Shown one piece after another: positions 34,396 to 42,867 of a stretch of 64,000 bases of DNA (position 1 is its first letter; each line of letters begins with the position of its first letter). Below the pieces are notes generated by a model. That model had not been told where the DNA came from, made no database searches, and worked only from the letters and a program-made list of their open reading frames with translations. Source of the DNA: an uncultured Prevotellaceae bacterium (GTDB taxonomy: Bacteria; Bacteroidota; Bacteroidia; Bacteroidales; Bacteroidaceae); assembly GCA_900314985.1 (NCBI GenBank), contig OMXL01000011.1:40220-104219 (forward strand), in the 5' to 3' direction. Both the position numbers and the translations under genes were made by a program.

Positions 34396-35580
34396 TTATA
34401 GTTCGGCCACAAAGGCGTCGATAGCCTCTTCCGTGAAGTGCTGCATAACCACCACATGAGCTAACTTGCCGCCAAAGCGTGGGTCGTTGTTCTGCGCCAA
34501 CTGGTACTTGTGAGCCAGTTCAGGCGCAGGGCAACGCATGAATACAGTGTTGCTATATTCGTTGACCCATGCGGGATAGCCCACCTTGTCGAGCTGCTGC
34601 TTCAGATAAGCTGTCAGCTCCATAATGCGACGAGCCTGACGCGTCCATCCTTCAGCACCCACTTTCTGAACGACCCACCAGAACTTGAGTGGCTGAATAG
34701 GGTCGCGCGAACAGTTAATCATACGCATGTTCTTGTTCAGATAGGGTACGTCGAAGTCTGACTGGTTGTCATACACCTCACGCGTGCAGATGAAGAGTCC
34801 ACAAGGTGAGTCGATGCCAAAGAACTTATGACCGCTGACGGCTATCGACTCAAAGCCCATCTTCTTGCTGCTCACCAGCTGACGATGCTCGGTAAAGGGC
34901 AGGTAGCCACCAAAGAGTGCTGCATCCACGTGGCGATAGACGGCAGGCAGTTCGGGGTGACGCTGGAGCACAGCGTTCAGCGCAGGCATGTCGTCGATGG
35001 CGCCCTTGAAGGTGGAACCACAGGCATAGACTACGAGTGCTGGTCGCGACGTGTCGAGTGCCTTTTCAAGTTCCTCAGGTATCATGCGTCCCATAGTGTC
35101 GCTCTTCACCAGTCGCGTCTCAAGGCTCTGCAGGTGAGCCAGTCGCATATTGGAGTAGTGAGCCTCGTCGCTCACATAGAGGATAGGTGCCTGTCCAGTC
35201 TTGTGCTTCAGGTAGTTGGCACCGAAATAGATGCCGTGATTGTTGCCGTCTGAGCCGCTATGGGTAATAAGTCCCCACCGATTATCGTCGTCGAAGTCGT
35301 AGAGTGGGGCAAAGAACTCTATAACCTCGCGTTCAAATACCTGCGACGACACCTCCCAAGGTGTATCGGTAAACGGGTCACCAGCATTATTTAGGTTCAT
35401 CAGGTTGATGCCTGCAACATAGTACCACTCATAGAAGTCGCGCAACGGTGACACCTCGTTAAAAGGATATCCGAAATACTTTGGCAGCGTCTCACGCCAT
35501 ATCGTTGTCCATTCGTCTAATTTCGCATAGCCAGAGCTGATATTCTTATTGTCTTCCTTTATAATTCCTTCTTGTTTCAT
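34396..35580 (-). CDS. PLP-dependent histidine-decarboxylase-like enzyme
   Basis: 394 residues from the ATG at 35580, after the promoter. A fold-type I group II decarboxylase: THSGSDGNNHGIY near the PLP phosphate, HVDAALFGGYLPF with the PLP-pairing Asp, and the Schiff-base lysine in SGHKFFG. The overall pattern resembles bacterial pyridoxal histidine decarboxylases, which would make histamine from histidine. Other aromatic or basic amino acids cannot be excluded. It is divergent from the cobalamin riboswitch transcript. Confidence 0.85.
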   Translation of the reverse strand: MKQEGIIKEDNKNISSGYAKLDEWTTIWRETLPKYFGYPFNEVSPLRDFYEWYYVAGINLMNLNNAGDPFTDTPWEVSSQVFEREVIEFFAPLYDFDDDNRWGLITHSGSDGNNHGIYFGANYLKHKTGQAPILYVSDEAHYSNMRLAHLQSLETRLVKSDTMGRMIPEELEKALDTSRPALVVYACGSTFKGAIDDMPALNAVLQRHPELPAVYRHVDAALFGGYLPFTEHRQLVSSKKMGFESIAVSGHKFFGIDSPCGLFICTREVYDNQSDFDVPYLNKNMRMINCSRDPIQPLKFWWVVQKVGAEGWTRQARRIMELTAYLKQQLDKVGYPAWVNEYSNTVFMRCPAPELAHKYQLAQNNDPRFGGKLAHVVVMQHFTEEAIDAFVAEL

Positions 35581-35606
35581 ATCTCGCTTTTTTACATTCT
35601 TTGGCG

Positions 35607-35614
35607 CAAAGATA
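35607..35614 (-). promoter_or_regulatory. Bacteroidetes promoter -7 box for the decarboxylase
   Basis: Minus-strand TATCTTTG, 26 nt before the ATG at 35580. Confidence 0.7.
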
Positions 35615-35657
35615 GCATTTTTTTCTGGAAACATGTACATATTACCAGAAAAAATAT

Positions 35658-35665
35658 TATCTTTG
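35658..35665 (+). promoter_or_regulatory. Bacteroidetes promoter -7 box for the riboswitch RNA
   Basis: TATCTTTG on the plus strand, just before the cobalamin riboswitch and back-to-back with the decarboxylase promoter. Confidence 0.7.
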
Positions 35666-35671
35666 CACCGT

Positions 35672-35850
35672 GATTCTGAAAAGAGTCATCCGTAAAGGTG
35701 TGCTTAACCGCACTTAATTGGGAATGTGAGTGAGAATCTCCTACTGTCCCGCAGCAGTGAGCTCCGTTATGGCTCTCAGACAACAAAGCCATTGAGTATT
35801 TGCTCGAGAAGGCGTCTGTGAGTGGAGTAAAGTCTGAAGACCAGCCTTTG
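35672..35850 (+). promoter_or_regulatory. cobalamin (B12) riboswitch
   Basis: Contains the aptamer blocks in order: AATTGGGAATGTGAGTGAGA with AATCTCC, the ACTGTCCCGCAGCAGTGAG core (35743-35761), GCCATTGAG (35788-35796), CGAGAAGG (35804) and the 3' B12 box AGTCTGAAGACCAGCC (35831-35846). It binds adenosyl- or methylcobalamin. A promoter lies just upstream. No same-strand gene follows; a terminator closes the transcript about 150 nt later. Confidence 0.9.
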
Positions 35851-36040
35851 ACGTTAACAAAGCCGTTGCATCACGATGTATGGTGTCTCAGGCGTAAGTA
35901 TTATTTGTTGAAATTTGGAACAAGAAGGACTATCGTATTTACGTGGTCTCTTTTTGCCAGCGCAATAGTGCGCATACGTGTATTATTATATAAGTTCAAT
36001 AGGGGGAAGCTTGTCGTGAGACACACTTCCCCCTTTTTCT
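35851..36040 (+). ncRNA. gene-less 3' part of the riboswitch transcript
   Basis: After the aptamer about 150 nt run to a terminator without a normal gene. The only start-stop unit in a sensible place is a 12-codon frame at 35876-35911. TGTCTCA (35884-35890) can pair with TGAGACA in the terminator loop (36017-36023), a possible switch. The transcript could be a B12-controlled small RNA or the remains of a lost leader for a transport gene. Confidence 0.55.
36001..36040. terminator. strong bidirectional terminator
   Basis: AGGGGGAAG (36001-36009) pairs with CTTCCCCCT (36026-36034), with an inner GTC-GTGA-GAC hairpin and TTTTTCTTT. It ends the riboswitch RNA and abuts the pepD stop on the other strand. 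Confidence 0.85.
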
Positions 36041-37477
36041 TTATAGTCGCCTTAGTAATTCAAGAAGAACTTTCCAAATATCTTTTATGGTGGAGAGTTC
36101 AACACGTTCACTGGTGGAGTGGGGTTCCACGATACGAGGACCGATACTGGCAATCTGGATGCCAGGATAATGCTGTACGAAGAATCCGGCTTCGAGTACG
36201 AAGTGCATAGCCACCATACGTGGACGCCAGCCCAGCACATCCTGGAACGTATTGCTAACCAGTTGCAAGAAAGGTGACTGCTGATTCTCCTGCCAAGCAG
36301 GGGCCGACATCACTACCTCAGATTCGGCGCCTCGCTGCTGGAAGATGTCGGCAATCTGTTTGCTCAGCGTTGCCATATCGTCATCAACGAAGCTACGGGT
36401 ATGGGTCGATACAAAGATGTGGTCTTCCTCTGTCGTGATACGCCCCACGTTGTTCGACGTCTCAACTGTGCCTGGCATCACGTCGCTCATCTGTACAACA
36501 CCTTGCGGAATTAGTTCCAGACAACTCATCAGCAACTCGAAGGCCTCCGTAGAAATGACGGAATCAAGAGGTTCGCACTTCTCGATGGTGCACGTCATCT
36601 TGGAGTCTTGCGGATATTCCTCATGCAGCCATTCATTCATCATCTCTTGCTGTGACTTGACAAATTCGCAAGCCTCGCCCGACGGTACACAAATGATGAT
36701 CTCTGCTGAGGAGGCAATTGAGGCATTGGCTTCACCCAGATTGATAGAGGCCAAGTGGATGGTGTATTCGTTGTAGATGGCTGCCAAGATGGCCCATGTG
36801 GCAATAACAGCACTGCAACGGCCTTTGTTGATGTCGACGCCAGAGTGTCCGCCCAGTCCGCCTTCGAAACGGATGCGGTACCAGCGGTGCTTACCCTGAG
36901 GTACAGGCTCGCGTTTCAGTGGTATGCGGTGGAATTGCAGACAGGCTCCTGCAGCACCAGTGGTGATGGTGTCGTAGTCTTCAGAGTCGAGGTTAATCAC
37001 TTTCCGACCCTTCAGGAAGTCTTTGCTCAATTGCGAAGCTCCCGACATGCCGTCTTCTTCATTGGTTGTCGTAATAACTTCCAGAGCAGGATGCTCGATG
37101 CTGTCGTTTTCGAGTACAGCCAGCGCCATTGACAAGCCGATGCCATTATCAGCACCCAATGATGTGCCACGAGCCATCATCCAGCCATTCTCTGTGTAGG
37201 GCTTAATAGGTGTATTCAACGGGTCGTTCATGCCTACACATACCATATCCATGTGATTCAGCAATACGATGGGCTCATGCGCCTCATAACCCTTGCTTGC
37301 TGGCTTACGTATCACCACGCAGTTCTCTTTGTCGCGTTCATACGAAAGATTCAGGCGTTCTGCAAACTGACACAGATAGTCGGCCACGCGCTCTTCATGG
37401 TGTGAAGGACGTGGTATCTTGTTTAGTTCACTAAAGATGCTGAAAACGCGTTCGGTAGTAATCATCTGTTCGTTCAT
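36041..37477 (-). CDS. pepD: aminoacyl-histidine dipeptidase PepD
   Basis: 478-residue M20-family di-zinc peptidase cleaving Xaa-His dipeptides. NHMDMV gives the first metal ligands, LGADNGIG the bridging Asp, TNEEDG the catalytic Glu and metal Glu, and LEAGFF the C-terminal ligand region. The PepD-type lid domain spans about 190-390. It supplies histidine from peptides, which is notable beside a histidine-decarboxylase-like gene, though no operon link exists. Own promoter on the minus strand at 37506-37513. Confidence 0.92.
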   Translation of the reverse strand: MNEQMITTERVFSIFSELNKIPRPSHHEERVADYLCQFAERLNLSYERDKENCVVIRKPASKGYEAHEPIVLLNHMDMVCVGMNDPLNTPIKPYTENGWMMARGTSLGADNGIGLSMALAVLENDSIEHPALEVITTTNEEDGMSGASQLSKDFLKGRKVINLDSEDYDTITTGAAGACLQFHRIPLKREPVPQGKHRWYRIRFEGGLGGHSGVDINKGRCSAVIATWAILAAIYNEYTIHLASINLGEANASIASSAEIIICVPSGEACEFVKSQQEMMNEWLHEEYPQDSKMTCTIEKCEPLDSVISTEAFELLMSCLELIPQGVVQMSDVMPGTVETSNNVGRITTEEDHIFVSTHTRSFVDDDMATLSKQIADIFQQRGAESEVVMSAPAWQENQQSPFLQLVSNTFQDVLGWRPRMVAMHFVLEAGFFVQHYPGIQIASIGPRIVEPHSTSERVELSTIKDIWKVLLELLRRL

Positions 37478-37505
37478 ATGAGTTTGTTATCGTAAATTAT
37501 TGTTG

Positions 37506-37513
37506 CAAAGGTA
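37506..37513 (-). promoter_or_regulatory. Bacteroidetes promoter -7 box for pepD
   Basis: Minus-strand TACCTTTG, 28 nt before the pepD ATG. Confidence 0.7.
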
Positions 37514-37555
37514 GTAAAAATCATGGAATAAACAACATAATGCCATTTTTTTTCG

Positions 37556-37563
37556 TATCTTTG
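37556..37563 (+). promoter_or_regulatory. orphan plus-strand promoter -7 box
   Basis: TATCTTTG preceded by a T-run, but only mini-frames of 9 and 13 codons follow (37601, 37638) before the transcript would run antisense into rlmH. Confidence 0.5.
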
Positions 37564-37649
37564 CAGCCATTTAAGATTTGTTGTGGATAAGGAGAGATTT
37601 ATGTCGAAACTTATGAGTAAGCAAGAATAATTTGATATGATACAGCAAA

Positions 37650-38120
37650 TTACTCGTGGTGGTAGGGTTCGCCCTTGATGATGGTGCAGGCACGATAAAT
37701 CTGCTCGGTGAAGGTGAGGCGTATCATCTGGTGGGAGAAAGTCATCTTCGACAATGACAGTTGTTCGTTGGCACGACTATAGACGGTGGGGGAGAAACCG
37801 TAGGGACCACCGATGACGAAGATGAGGCGGCGGGCGGTCTGCTGTTTTTGTTCCAGCCAACGGGCAAACTCAATACTGCGGTATTCCTTACCGTGTTCAT
37901 CGAGCAAGACGACGGTGTCGGACGGTTGCAGCTGTTTGAGGATGAGTTCACCCTCTGCCTGCTTCTGTTGCTCCTCGGTGAGGTTCTTCGTGTTTTTAAG
38001 TTCAGGAATGGTGACTACCTCAAAGGGCATATAATGGCCGATACGCTCTACATAGTCGTTGATGCCGGCTATGAAGTGCTTATTGACGGTCTTTCCTACC
38101 TGTATGAGAATAGTCTTCAT
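37650..38120 (-). CDS. rlmH: 23S rRNA pseudouridine-1915 N3-methyltransferase RlmH
   Basis: 156-residue SPOUT methyltransferase. The AdoMet-binding knot reads FVIGGPYGFS, and the C-terminal SKMTFSHQMIRLTFTEQIYRA is the RlmH signature. It methylates pseudouridine 1915 in helix 69 of 23S rRNA. The ATG at 38120 is used; an in-frame start at 38147 only translates a dispersed repeat. Last gene of the ftsK-lolA-DUF5687-rlmH run. Confidence 0.93.
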   Translation of the reverse strand: MKTILIQVGKTVNKHFIAGINDYVERIGHYMPFEVVTIPELKNTKNLTEEQQKQAEGELILKQLQPSDTVVLLDEHGKEYRSIEFARWLEQKQQTARRLIFVIGGPYGFSPTVYSRANEQLSLSKMTFSHQMIRLTFTEQIYRACTIIKGEPYHHE

Positions 38121-38128
38121 TGGAAAAT

Positions 38129-38163
38129 GTAAAAATTCAACGTTCAATGTTCAACGTTCAACG
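38129..38163. repeat. GTTCAACGTT dispersed repeat
   Basis: Tandem TTCAACGTTCAATG units between rlmH and the DUF5687 gene. They supply the TGA stop codon of the latter. The inverse orientation occurs at 52893-52965. Confidence 0.8.
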
Positions 38164-39651
38164 TGTGCTGTGGAATCCTTCGAGGTTCTCGTAGCGACGT
38201 GCCATCATGCGACGATAAATGTTGCGCAACCAATAGGGCTCAGTGAGTGTGATGGCTACGCCAATGACGAAGAGAATCCAGTAGGCCGCATCGGCTGAGA
38301 AGACGAGCTGCAACAAACTGAAGATGATATAGGGCGCAAACATCGTGGTCATAGAGACGATGATTTGCCACTTGTTCTCCATCTGGTTCTTACCTGTCAG
38401 CTTCTCGTTGAGCGGCAGCGTCTGCTTGTTGTACACAGCCATCTGGAAGAGTAGGAGGTAGATGGGTCCTGTAACGGTAAACAGGTAAGCCAATACCATA
38501 ATCAAAGAGAATTTACCCATGATAACTGGTACGAGCGTAATCAGGAACGGCAGCAGCAGTACGGCACAGTAATAGTAGTACTTGGCACGTAGTAGCGTCA
38601 GGATGTTCTCCTCATGCACCATCAGCAGGTCGATATAGTTGCCTTCAGGACACATCACCTTGGTGAGGTTGACAGAACCGAAGAAGACGAAGCAGTAGAG
38701 GCAGAAGAAGTTGCGCTCGAACGAGGTGCGATAGATATCAAGGAAGGCGATGGCCAGCGAGAAGAAGGTGATGAAGCATACACCCTGAATGAAACGGCCA
38801 CGGATGGCTTTGTTGCGCATGGTGCTCTTGATTTCCAACTTCAGGTATTCGCCAATCTGTCCAAAACGGTTCAGTGCCTGGAATTCTGACACGTGCTTCA
38901 GCTTTGTCTTCTCTTTTTTGCTGATTTCATCGTAGATGAGTCCCATCTGCATGTGGCGGTTAATGGCAAACAGTATCGAGAAGAGGATGACTACGATGCC
39001 GAATGTCCACCACGAGAAGATGTGGCCAGAGAGAATGTCGCCCAGGAAATCGAGGACTGCATCAATCTGGCTGTCAGAAAGTACGAAGAAAGGTACTATC
39101 AGTGAGCCATAGAATACTGCAGGCAATAGCCACCAAAGTATGTGCTGGTTGACGAGGGTGCGCACCAGCAGATACCACTGACTGTTGACCAAGACCATCA
39201 GGTGCAGCAAGCAGAGCATGCCGGTAGCAGCCCAGCCTGTCATTCCGCCACACCATACGATAAAAGTGTAGGGCAGGAACAGCGTCATCCAAATGAAATT
39301 GCCTCCGTCCAGCAGCTGCTGAATGAGGAAACACTCGATGGCACTATATTTACTAATCGGTGTCAGGAGGTATGGCTTTACCAGCATCATCGGTGTCTGC
39401 TGGGTGGCAAAACGACTGGCAAAGTCGAGGATGAGCAGGAAGGGCGTGAAGTACAGCACCATTTCCGGTGTCTGCTCCTTGGCGGCCAGCCATCCAAAGA
39501 AGGTACCGAGTGCAATAAACTCTACGGCAAAAATGGATAACATGATATATCCAAACAATTTGCCGTACTGGTTGGCCTCGAACATGACATTGCGCTTATT
39601 GCTCAACTTCACGTTCTTGCGCAATAGAAGAAACAGTTGCAGCTTATTCAT
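38158..39651 (-). CDS. DUF5687 family multi-pass membrane protein
   Basis: 497 residues from the ATG at 39651, with about 12 hydrophobic segments and a soluble loop near 235-285 (EISKKEKTKLKHVSEFQAL). It fits the Bacteroidetes DUF5687 family, which looks like an ABC-2-type permease. No ATPase partner is adjacent. Its stop codon lies in a dispersed repeat. Function is unknown beyond a probable export/permease role. Confidence 0.75.
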   Translation of the reverse strand: MNKLQLFLLLRKNVKLSNKRNVMFEANQYGKLFGYIMLSIFAVEFIALGTFFGWLAAKEQTPEMVLYFTPFLLILDFASRFATQQTPMMLVKPYLLTPISKYSAIECFLIQQLLDGGNFIWMTLFLPYTFIVWCGGMTGWAATGMLCLLHLMVLVNSQWYLLVRTLVNQHILWWLLPAVFYGSLIVPFFVLSDSQIDAVLDFLGDILSGHIFSWWTFGIVVILFSILFAINRHMQMGLIYDEISKKEKTKLKHVSEFQALNRFGQIGEYLKLEIKSTMRNKAIRGRFIQGVCFITFFSLAIAFLDIYRTSFERNFFCLYCFVFFGSVNLTKVMCPEGNYIDLLMVHEENILTLLRAKYYYYCAVLLLPFLITLVPVIMGKFSLIMVLAYLFTVTGPIYLLLFQMAVYNKQTLPLNEKLTGKNQMENKWQIIVSMTTMFAPYIIFSLLQLVFSADAAYWILFVIGVAITLTEPYWLRNIYRRMMARRYENLEGFHSTR

Positions 39652-39690
39652 TCTCAATTCTCAATTGTCAATTGTCAATTCTCAATTACC
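39652..39690. repeat. CTCAATTGTCAATT dispersed repeat
   Basis: Tandem TCAATTGTCAATT units between the LolA-like gene and DUF5687. Confidence 0.75.
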
Positions 39691-40309
39691 TTAGGTCGAT
39701 TACTTCAGCGTTAGGGAAGTCTTTTGAATTAAAACGGAACATTCCATCGGAGAGCTTACTCTGTGTAAAGTCTTTGATGTTAATGGTTATCCAGCCCTTT
39801 TGCTGCTGCATGCGAATCTGTGATGGAATGTAAGTCTTTTGGTTGATGGTAATATACATCTCCTGAATGCCACGCTTATCGGTAGCCTTCAGATGTACGA
39901 TGAAATTGCCGTTTTTCTTCTCCATTGTATATTTGTACCCTTTCTTGTACATATAGATGAAGTTATAAGGGTTGATGGCTGCCAACTCAACTTCGCTGGG
40001 ATTGGCGATATTCACCTCTTCGTTCTTTCTCATGTAGGTCCATTGTGTCTTGCCGTCAAACCAGACGGTGGCCTGAGCTGTGGTTGCTTGGAACTTACGG
40101 CCCTTGATGGCAATGGTTCCGCCTGTAAAGAACCCGTCGCCCTTGATAGAGAACGAGGCCTTGGCACCCGACTTAGCAGCGACAATGCTTGCCGTCTTGT
40201 CGAGAACCTCCTTGGCGGTCTGCGCCACTGCGTGGCTAGTGAAGAGTGAACAGTGAATAGTGAATAGTGTCGCTAACACTAACCATCTGTGTTTTGTTAT
40301 CCTTTCCAT
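39686..40309 (-). CDS. LolA-like periplasmic outer-membrane lipoprotein carrier
   Basis: 207 residues. The N-terminal signal peptide ends near AVAQ-T (about 30). Its hydrophobic core, residues 14-25 (TLFTIHCSLFTS), is encoded by a GTGAATA dispersed repeat at 40237-40269. The mature half-barrel resembles LolA: TVWFDGKTQWTYMRKNEEVN, INPYNFIYMYKKGYKY, then FPNAEVIDLR. It would carry lipoproteins or related lipids across the periplasm. It overlaps the ftsK stop by 13 nt, the usual Bacteroidetes ftsK-lolA pairing. Confidence 0.85.
   Translation of the reverse strand: MERITKHRWLVLATLFTIHCSLFTSHAVAQTAKEVLDKTASIVAAKSGAKASFSIKGDGFFTGGTIAIKGRKFQATTAQATVWFDGKTQWTYMRKNEEVNIANPSEVELAAINPYNFIYMYKKGYKYTMEKKNGNFIVHLKATDKRGIQEMYITINQKTYIPSQIRMQQQKGWITINIKDFTQSKLSDGMFRFNSKDFPNAEVIDLR
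40237..40269. repeat. GTGAATA dispersed repeat inside a signal-peptide coding region
   Basis: AGTGAATAGTGAATAGTG-type units, the same family as 5130-5165, here within the coding region for the LolA-like signal peptide. Confidence 0.8.
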
Positions 40310-42765
40310 TGTGCTAACAGATTTTCGAGACTGTTTTCGTCCATAATTAATACTTCGCGAGGCTTGCTACCATGAGCAGCACCTACGATGCCTGCCTTCT
40401 CCAGCTGGTCCATCAGTCGACCTGCACGGTTGTAGCCGATAGCAAACTTACGCTGAATCAAACTTGTTGAACCACTCTGCTCACGAACGATGAGACGGGC
40501 GGCATCCTCGAACATCGGGTCGAGATGCTGCATATCCACGTCGCGACCTTCACCGCCACCTTCACCGTCGTCGGTGTCAGGCTCTGGCAGTTCGAAGGCA
40601 GAGATATATCCTTGCTGGTCGGAGATGAATCTGTTGATCTTCTCCACCTCTGGCGTGTCAACAAAGGCGCACTGTACACGAACGGGTTCGCCTCCATTCA
40701 GGTAGAGCATATCACCACGACCTACCAACTGCTGGGCACCTGGACGGTCGAGGATGGTACGTGAGTCGATCATGGCACCGACACGGAAGGCGATACGACT
40801 TGGGAAGTTGGCTTTGATGGTACCAGTGATGATATTCGTCGTAGGACGCTGGGTAGCGATAATCATGTGGATACCTACGGCACGAGCCAGCTGGGCAATA
40901 CGTGCGATAGGCAGCTCGACTTCCTTGCCAGCGGTCATAATCAGATCACCGAACTCATCAATGACAACCACAATGTATGGCATGAAGCGATGGCCGTGCT
41001 CAGGATTGAGCTGGCGTTCGATGAACTTCTTGTTATACTCCTTGATGTTACGAGCTTGAGCCATCTTCAGTAGGTCGTAGCGCGTATCCATCTCCTTACA
41101 CAGTGAGTTGAGCGTACGGATAACCTTGGTGACGTCGGTGATGATGGGCTCTTCACCGTCATCGGGAATCTTGGCGAGGAAGTGCTTCTCAATGCTACTA
41201 TAAACGCTGAACTCCACCTTCTTGGGGTCAACGAGCACAATCTTTAACTCTGCGGGGTGCTTCTTGTATAATAAAGAAGTAATGATGGCATTCAGACCAA
41301 CAGACTTACCCTGACCAGTGGCACCAGCAACGAGCAGGTGGGGAGCCTTGGCGAGGTCAAACATGAAGACCTCGTTGGTAATGGTCTTACCGACAGCACA
41401 AGGCAGCTCCATCGTCGACTCCTGGAACTTCTTCGAGTCAAGGATAGAGCGCATAGACACTGTGGCAGGCTTAGCGTTAGGAACCTCAATACCGATAGTA
41501 CCCTTACCAGGAATAGGAGCGATGATACGGATACCCAGCGCAGAGAGCGACAGGGCGATATCGTCTTCCAGGTTGCGAATACGAGAGATACGTACACCAG
41601 GAGCGGGCGTAATCTCGTAGAGCGTAATGGTAGGACCAACGGTAGCCTTGATGCTGCTGATCTCTACGCCGAAGTTGCGCAGCACGTCAACAATACGGTT
41701 CTTGTTGGTGTTCTGCTCGTTCATGTCGATGAACGGCTTGCCGTCGCTCTCGTACTGCTGCAGCAGGTCGAGGGTGGGATAGCGGTAGTTCTCGAGGTCG
41801 CGCTTGGGATCGTAGGGGGTTGAGATGTCACCGTAGTTGCCTACAACGGTCTTGCCGTGGGCAGACTCCTCTTCTTCAGTCTCCTCGATCACGAATTCTG
41901 TGTCGTCAGCCTCGTCGGGAGTGTCTTCTGTAGGGCTGTCAATAGTTGTGTCAGCAATGTCCTCCTGATCATCGTCCTTCTCGTCCTCCTTCTGCTGGGG
42001 CGTGTTAAGGTCGAAAATGACTTCTTCTGTCTCAGGATTGTCATAGACGCGGCCGTCGTCAGTATTCTCGTTAGTCGTCGGTTCTTCTTCGCCGCTGCCT
42101 ACATTGATGGTCATGGGTATCTTCTTCAGGTAGTGTAGCGGATTGAAGAACTTGCGGATAATGATGACCGTCTCCATGCTGAGGTAAACGAGGAAGGCTA
42201 CCGCTGACAAACCAAGGATGGCGGTTAGACCAGGTACGCCCAACAAACCTTCAATCTGCTGACAGAGAGCCAGACCGTGGTCGCCACCAGGGTTGAAGCA
42301 GGCATCGTCAAAGAAGGGGGCCAGGAATTTGGCCATGGTGATAGAAGACCAAACCATGACAATGGTCAGTGACATGAACCATTTCAACAGACGTACCTTG
42401 TAAGCACGCATCATGGTAACTGCCACCATCATCATGAAGATGGGAACGAAGAAGGCTGAAAGGCCAAAGCATCGCTTGATGAAGAAGTGCGATGCATAGG
42501 CACCCAACGAACCGCATGAGTTCTGGAACTCACGCGCCTCATTCATGATTTCGCCGTCACGTGGCGACTCTATCAGACTCTGGTCGGCAGCGCCTGTGGT
42601 AAAGTAGGAGATGAAGGCCCATATCAGGTAGCCTGCAATGATAAGCAGACAGAAACCTATTACGAAATTGATGCGTTCGTTGAAAAATATCTTGTCGATT
42701 CCTAAAGCCTCACGCAGTGAGGATGCTGTCTTTTCGGAAGCTTTGCTTGTTTTCTTTTTTGCCAT
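40297..42765 (-). CDS. ftsK: DNA translocase FtsK
   Basis: 822 residues. The N-terminal membrane region has four to five segments (about 28-210). An acidic linker (about 230-300) is followed by the alpha-beta RecA-like motor with Walker A GATGQGKSVGLN, Walker B YIVVVIDEFGDL, and a C-terminal gamma winged helix (SLIQRKFAIGYNRAGRLMDQLE). It pumps chromosome ends through the septum and activates XerCD at dif. The linker is short compared with E. coli, as usual in Bacteroidetes. Confidence 0.96.
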   Translation of the reverse strand: MAKKKTSKASEKTASSLREALGIDKIFFNERINFVIGFCLLIIAGYLIWAFISYFTTGAADQSLIESPRDGEIMNEAREFQNSCGSLGAYASHFFIKRCFGLSAFFVPIFMMMVAVTMMRAYKVRLLKWFMSLTIVMVWSSITMAKFLAPFFDDACFNPGGDHGLALCQQIEGLLGVPGLTAILGLSAVAFLVYLSMETVIIIRKFFNPLHYLKKIPMTINVGSGEEEPTTNENTDDGRVYDNPETEEVIFDLNTPQQKEDEKDDDQEDIADTTIDSPTEDTPDEADDTEFVIEETEEEESAHGKTVVGNYGDISTPYDPKRDLENYRYPTLDLLQQYESDGKPFIDMNEQNTNKNRIVDVLRNFGVEISSIKATVGPTITLYEITPAPGVRISRIRNLEDDIALSLSALGIRIIAPIPGKGTIGIEVPNAKPATVSMRSILDSKKFQESTMELPCAVGKTITNEVFMFDLAKAPHLLVAGATGQGKSVGLNAIITSLLYKKHPAELKIVLVDPKKVEFSVYSSIEKHFLAKIPDDGEEPIITDVTKVIRTLNSLCKEMDTRYDLLKMAQARNIKEYNKKFIERQLNPEHGHRFMPYIVVVIDEFGDLIMTAGKEVELPIARIAQLARAVGIHMIIATQRPTTNIITGTIKANFPSRIAFRVGAMIDSRTILDRPGAQQLVGRGDMLYLNGGEPVRVQCAFVDTPEVEKINRFISDQQGYISAFELPEPDTDDGEGGGEGRDVDMQHLDPMFEDAARLIVREQSGSTSLIQRKFAIGYNRAGRLMDQLEKAGIVGAAHGSKPREVLIMDENSLENLLAQWKG

Positions 42766-42789
42766 ACGTTAATAGATGATTTTGAAATG

Positions 42790-42797
42790 CAAAATTA
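42790..42797 (-). promoter_or_regulatory. Bacteroidetes promoter -7 box for ftsK
   Basis: Minus-strand TAATTTTG, 24 nt before the ftsK ATG. It may serve ftsK through rlmH. Confidence 0.65.
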
Positions 42798-42851
42798 CAA
42801 ATTATTTCTTATATTTAATTATAAAATGACGGTTTTTTTATTTATTTTCAC

Positions 42852-42859
42852 TAACTTTG
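42852..42859 (+). promoter_or_regulatory. Bacteroidetes promoter -7 box, near-leaderless gene
   Basis: TAACTTTG ends 8 nt before the exonuclease ATG at 42868. Confidence 0.7.
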
Positions 42860-42867
42860 CACCCCAA

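Noticed and set aside
34376-34400. Terminator between the cytidylate-kinase-like gene and the decarboxylase
   Set aside because: A weak AACGG/CCGTT pairing without a T-run; not convincing.
35800-36210. 136-codon plus-strand frame over the riboswitch
   Set aside because: It begins inside the aptamer, crosses the terminator and ends inside pepD on the other strand; not a gene.
37601-37679. Mini-frames of 9 and 13 codons after the orphan promoter
   Set aside because: Too short, and no start context or conservation can be shown.
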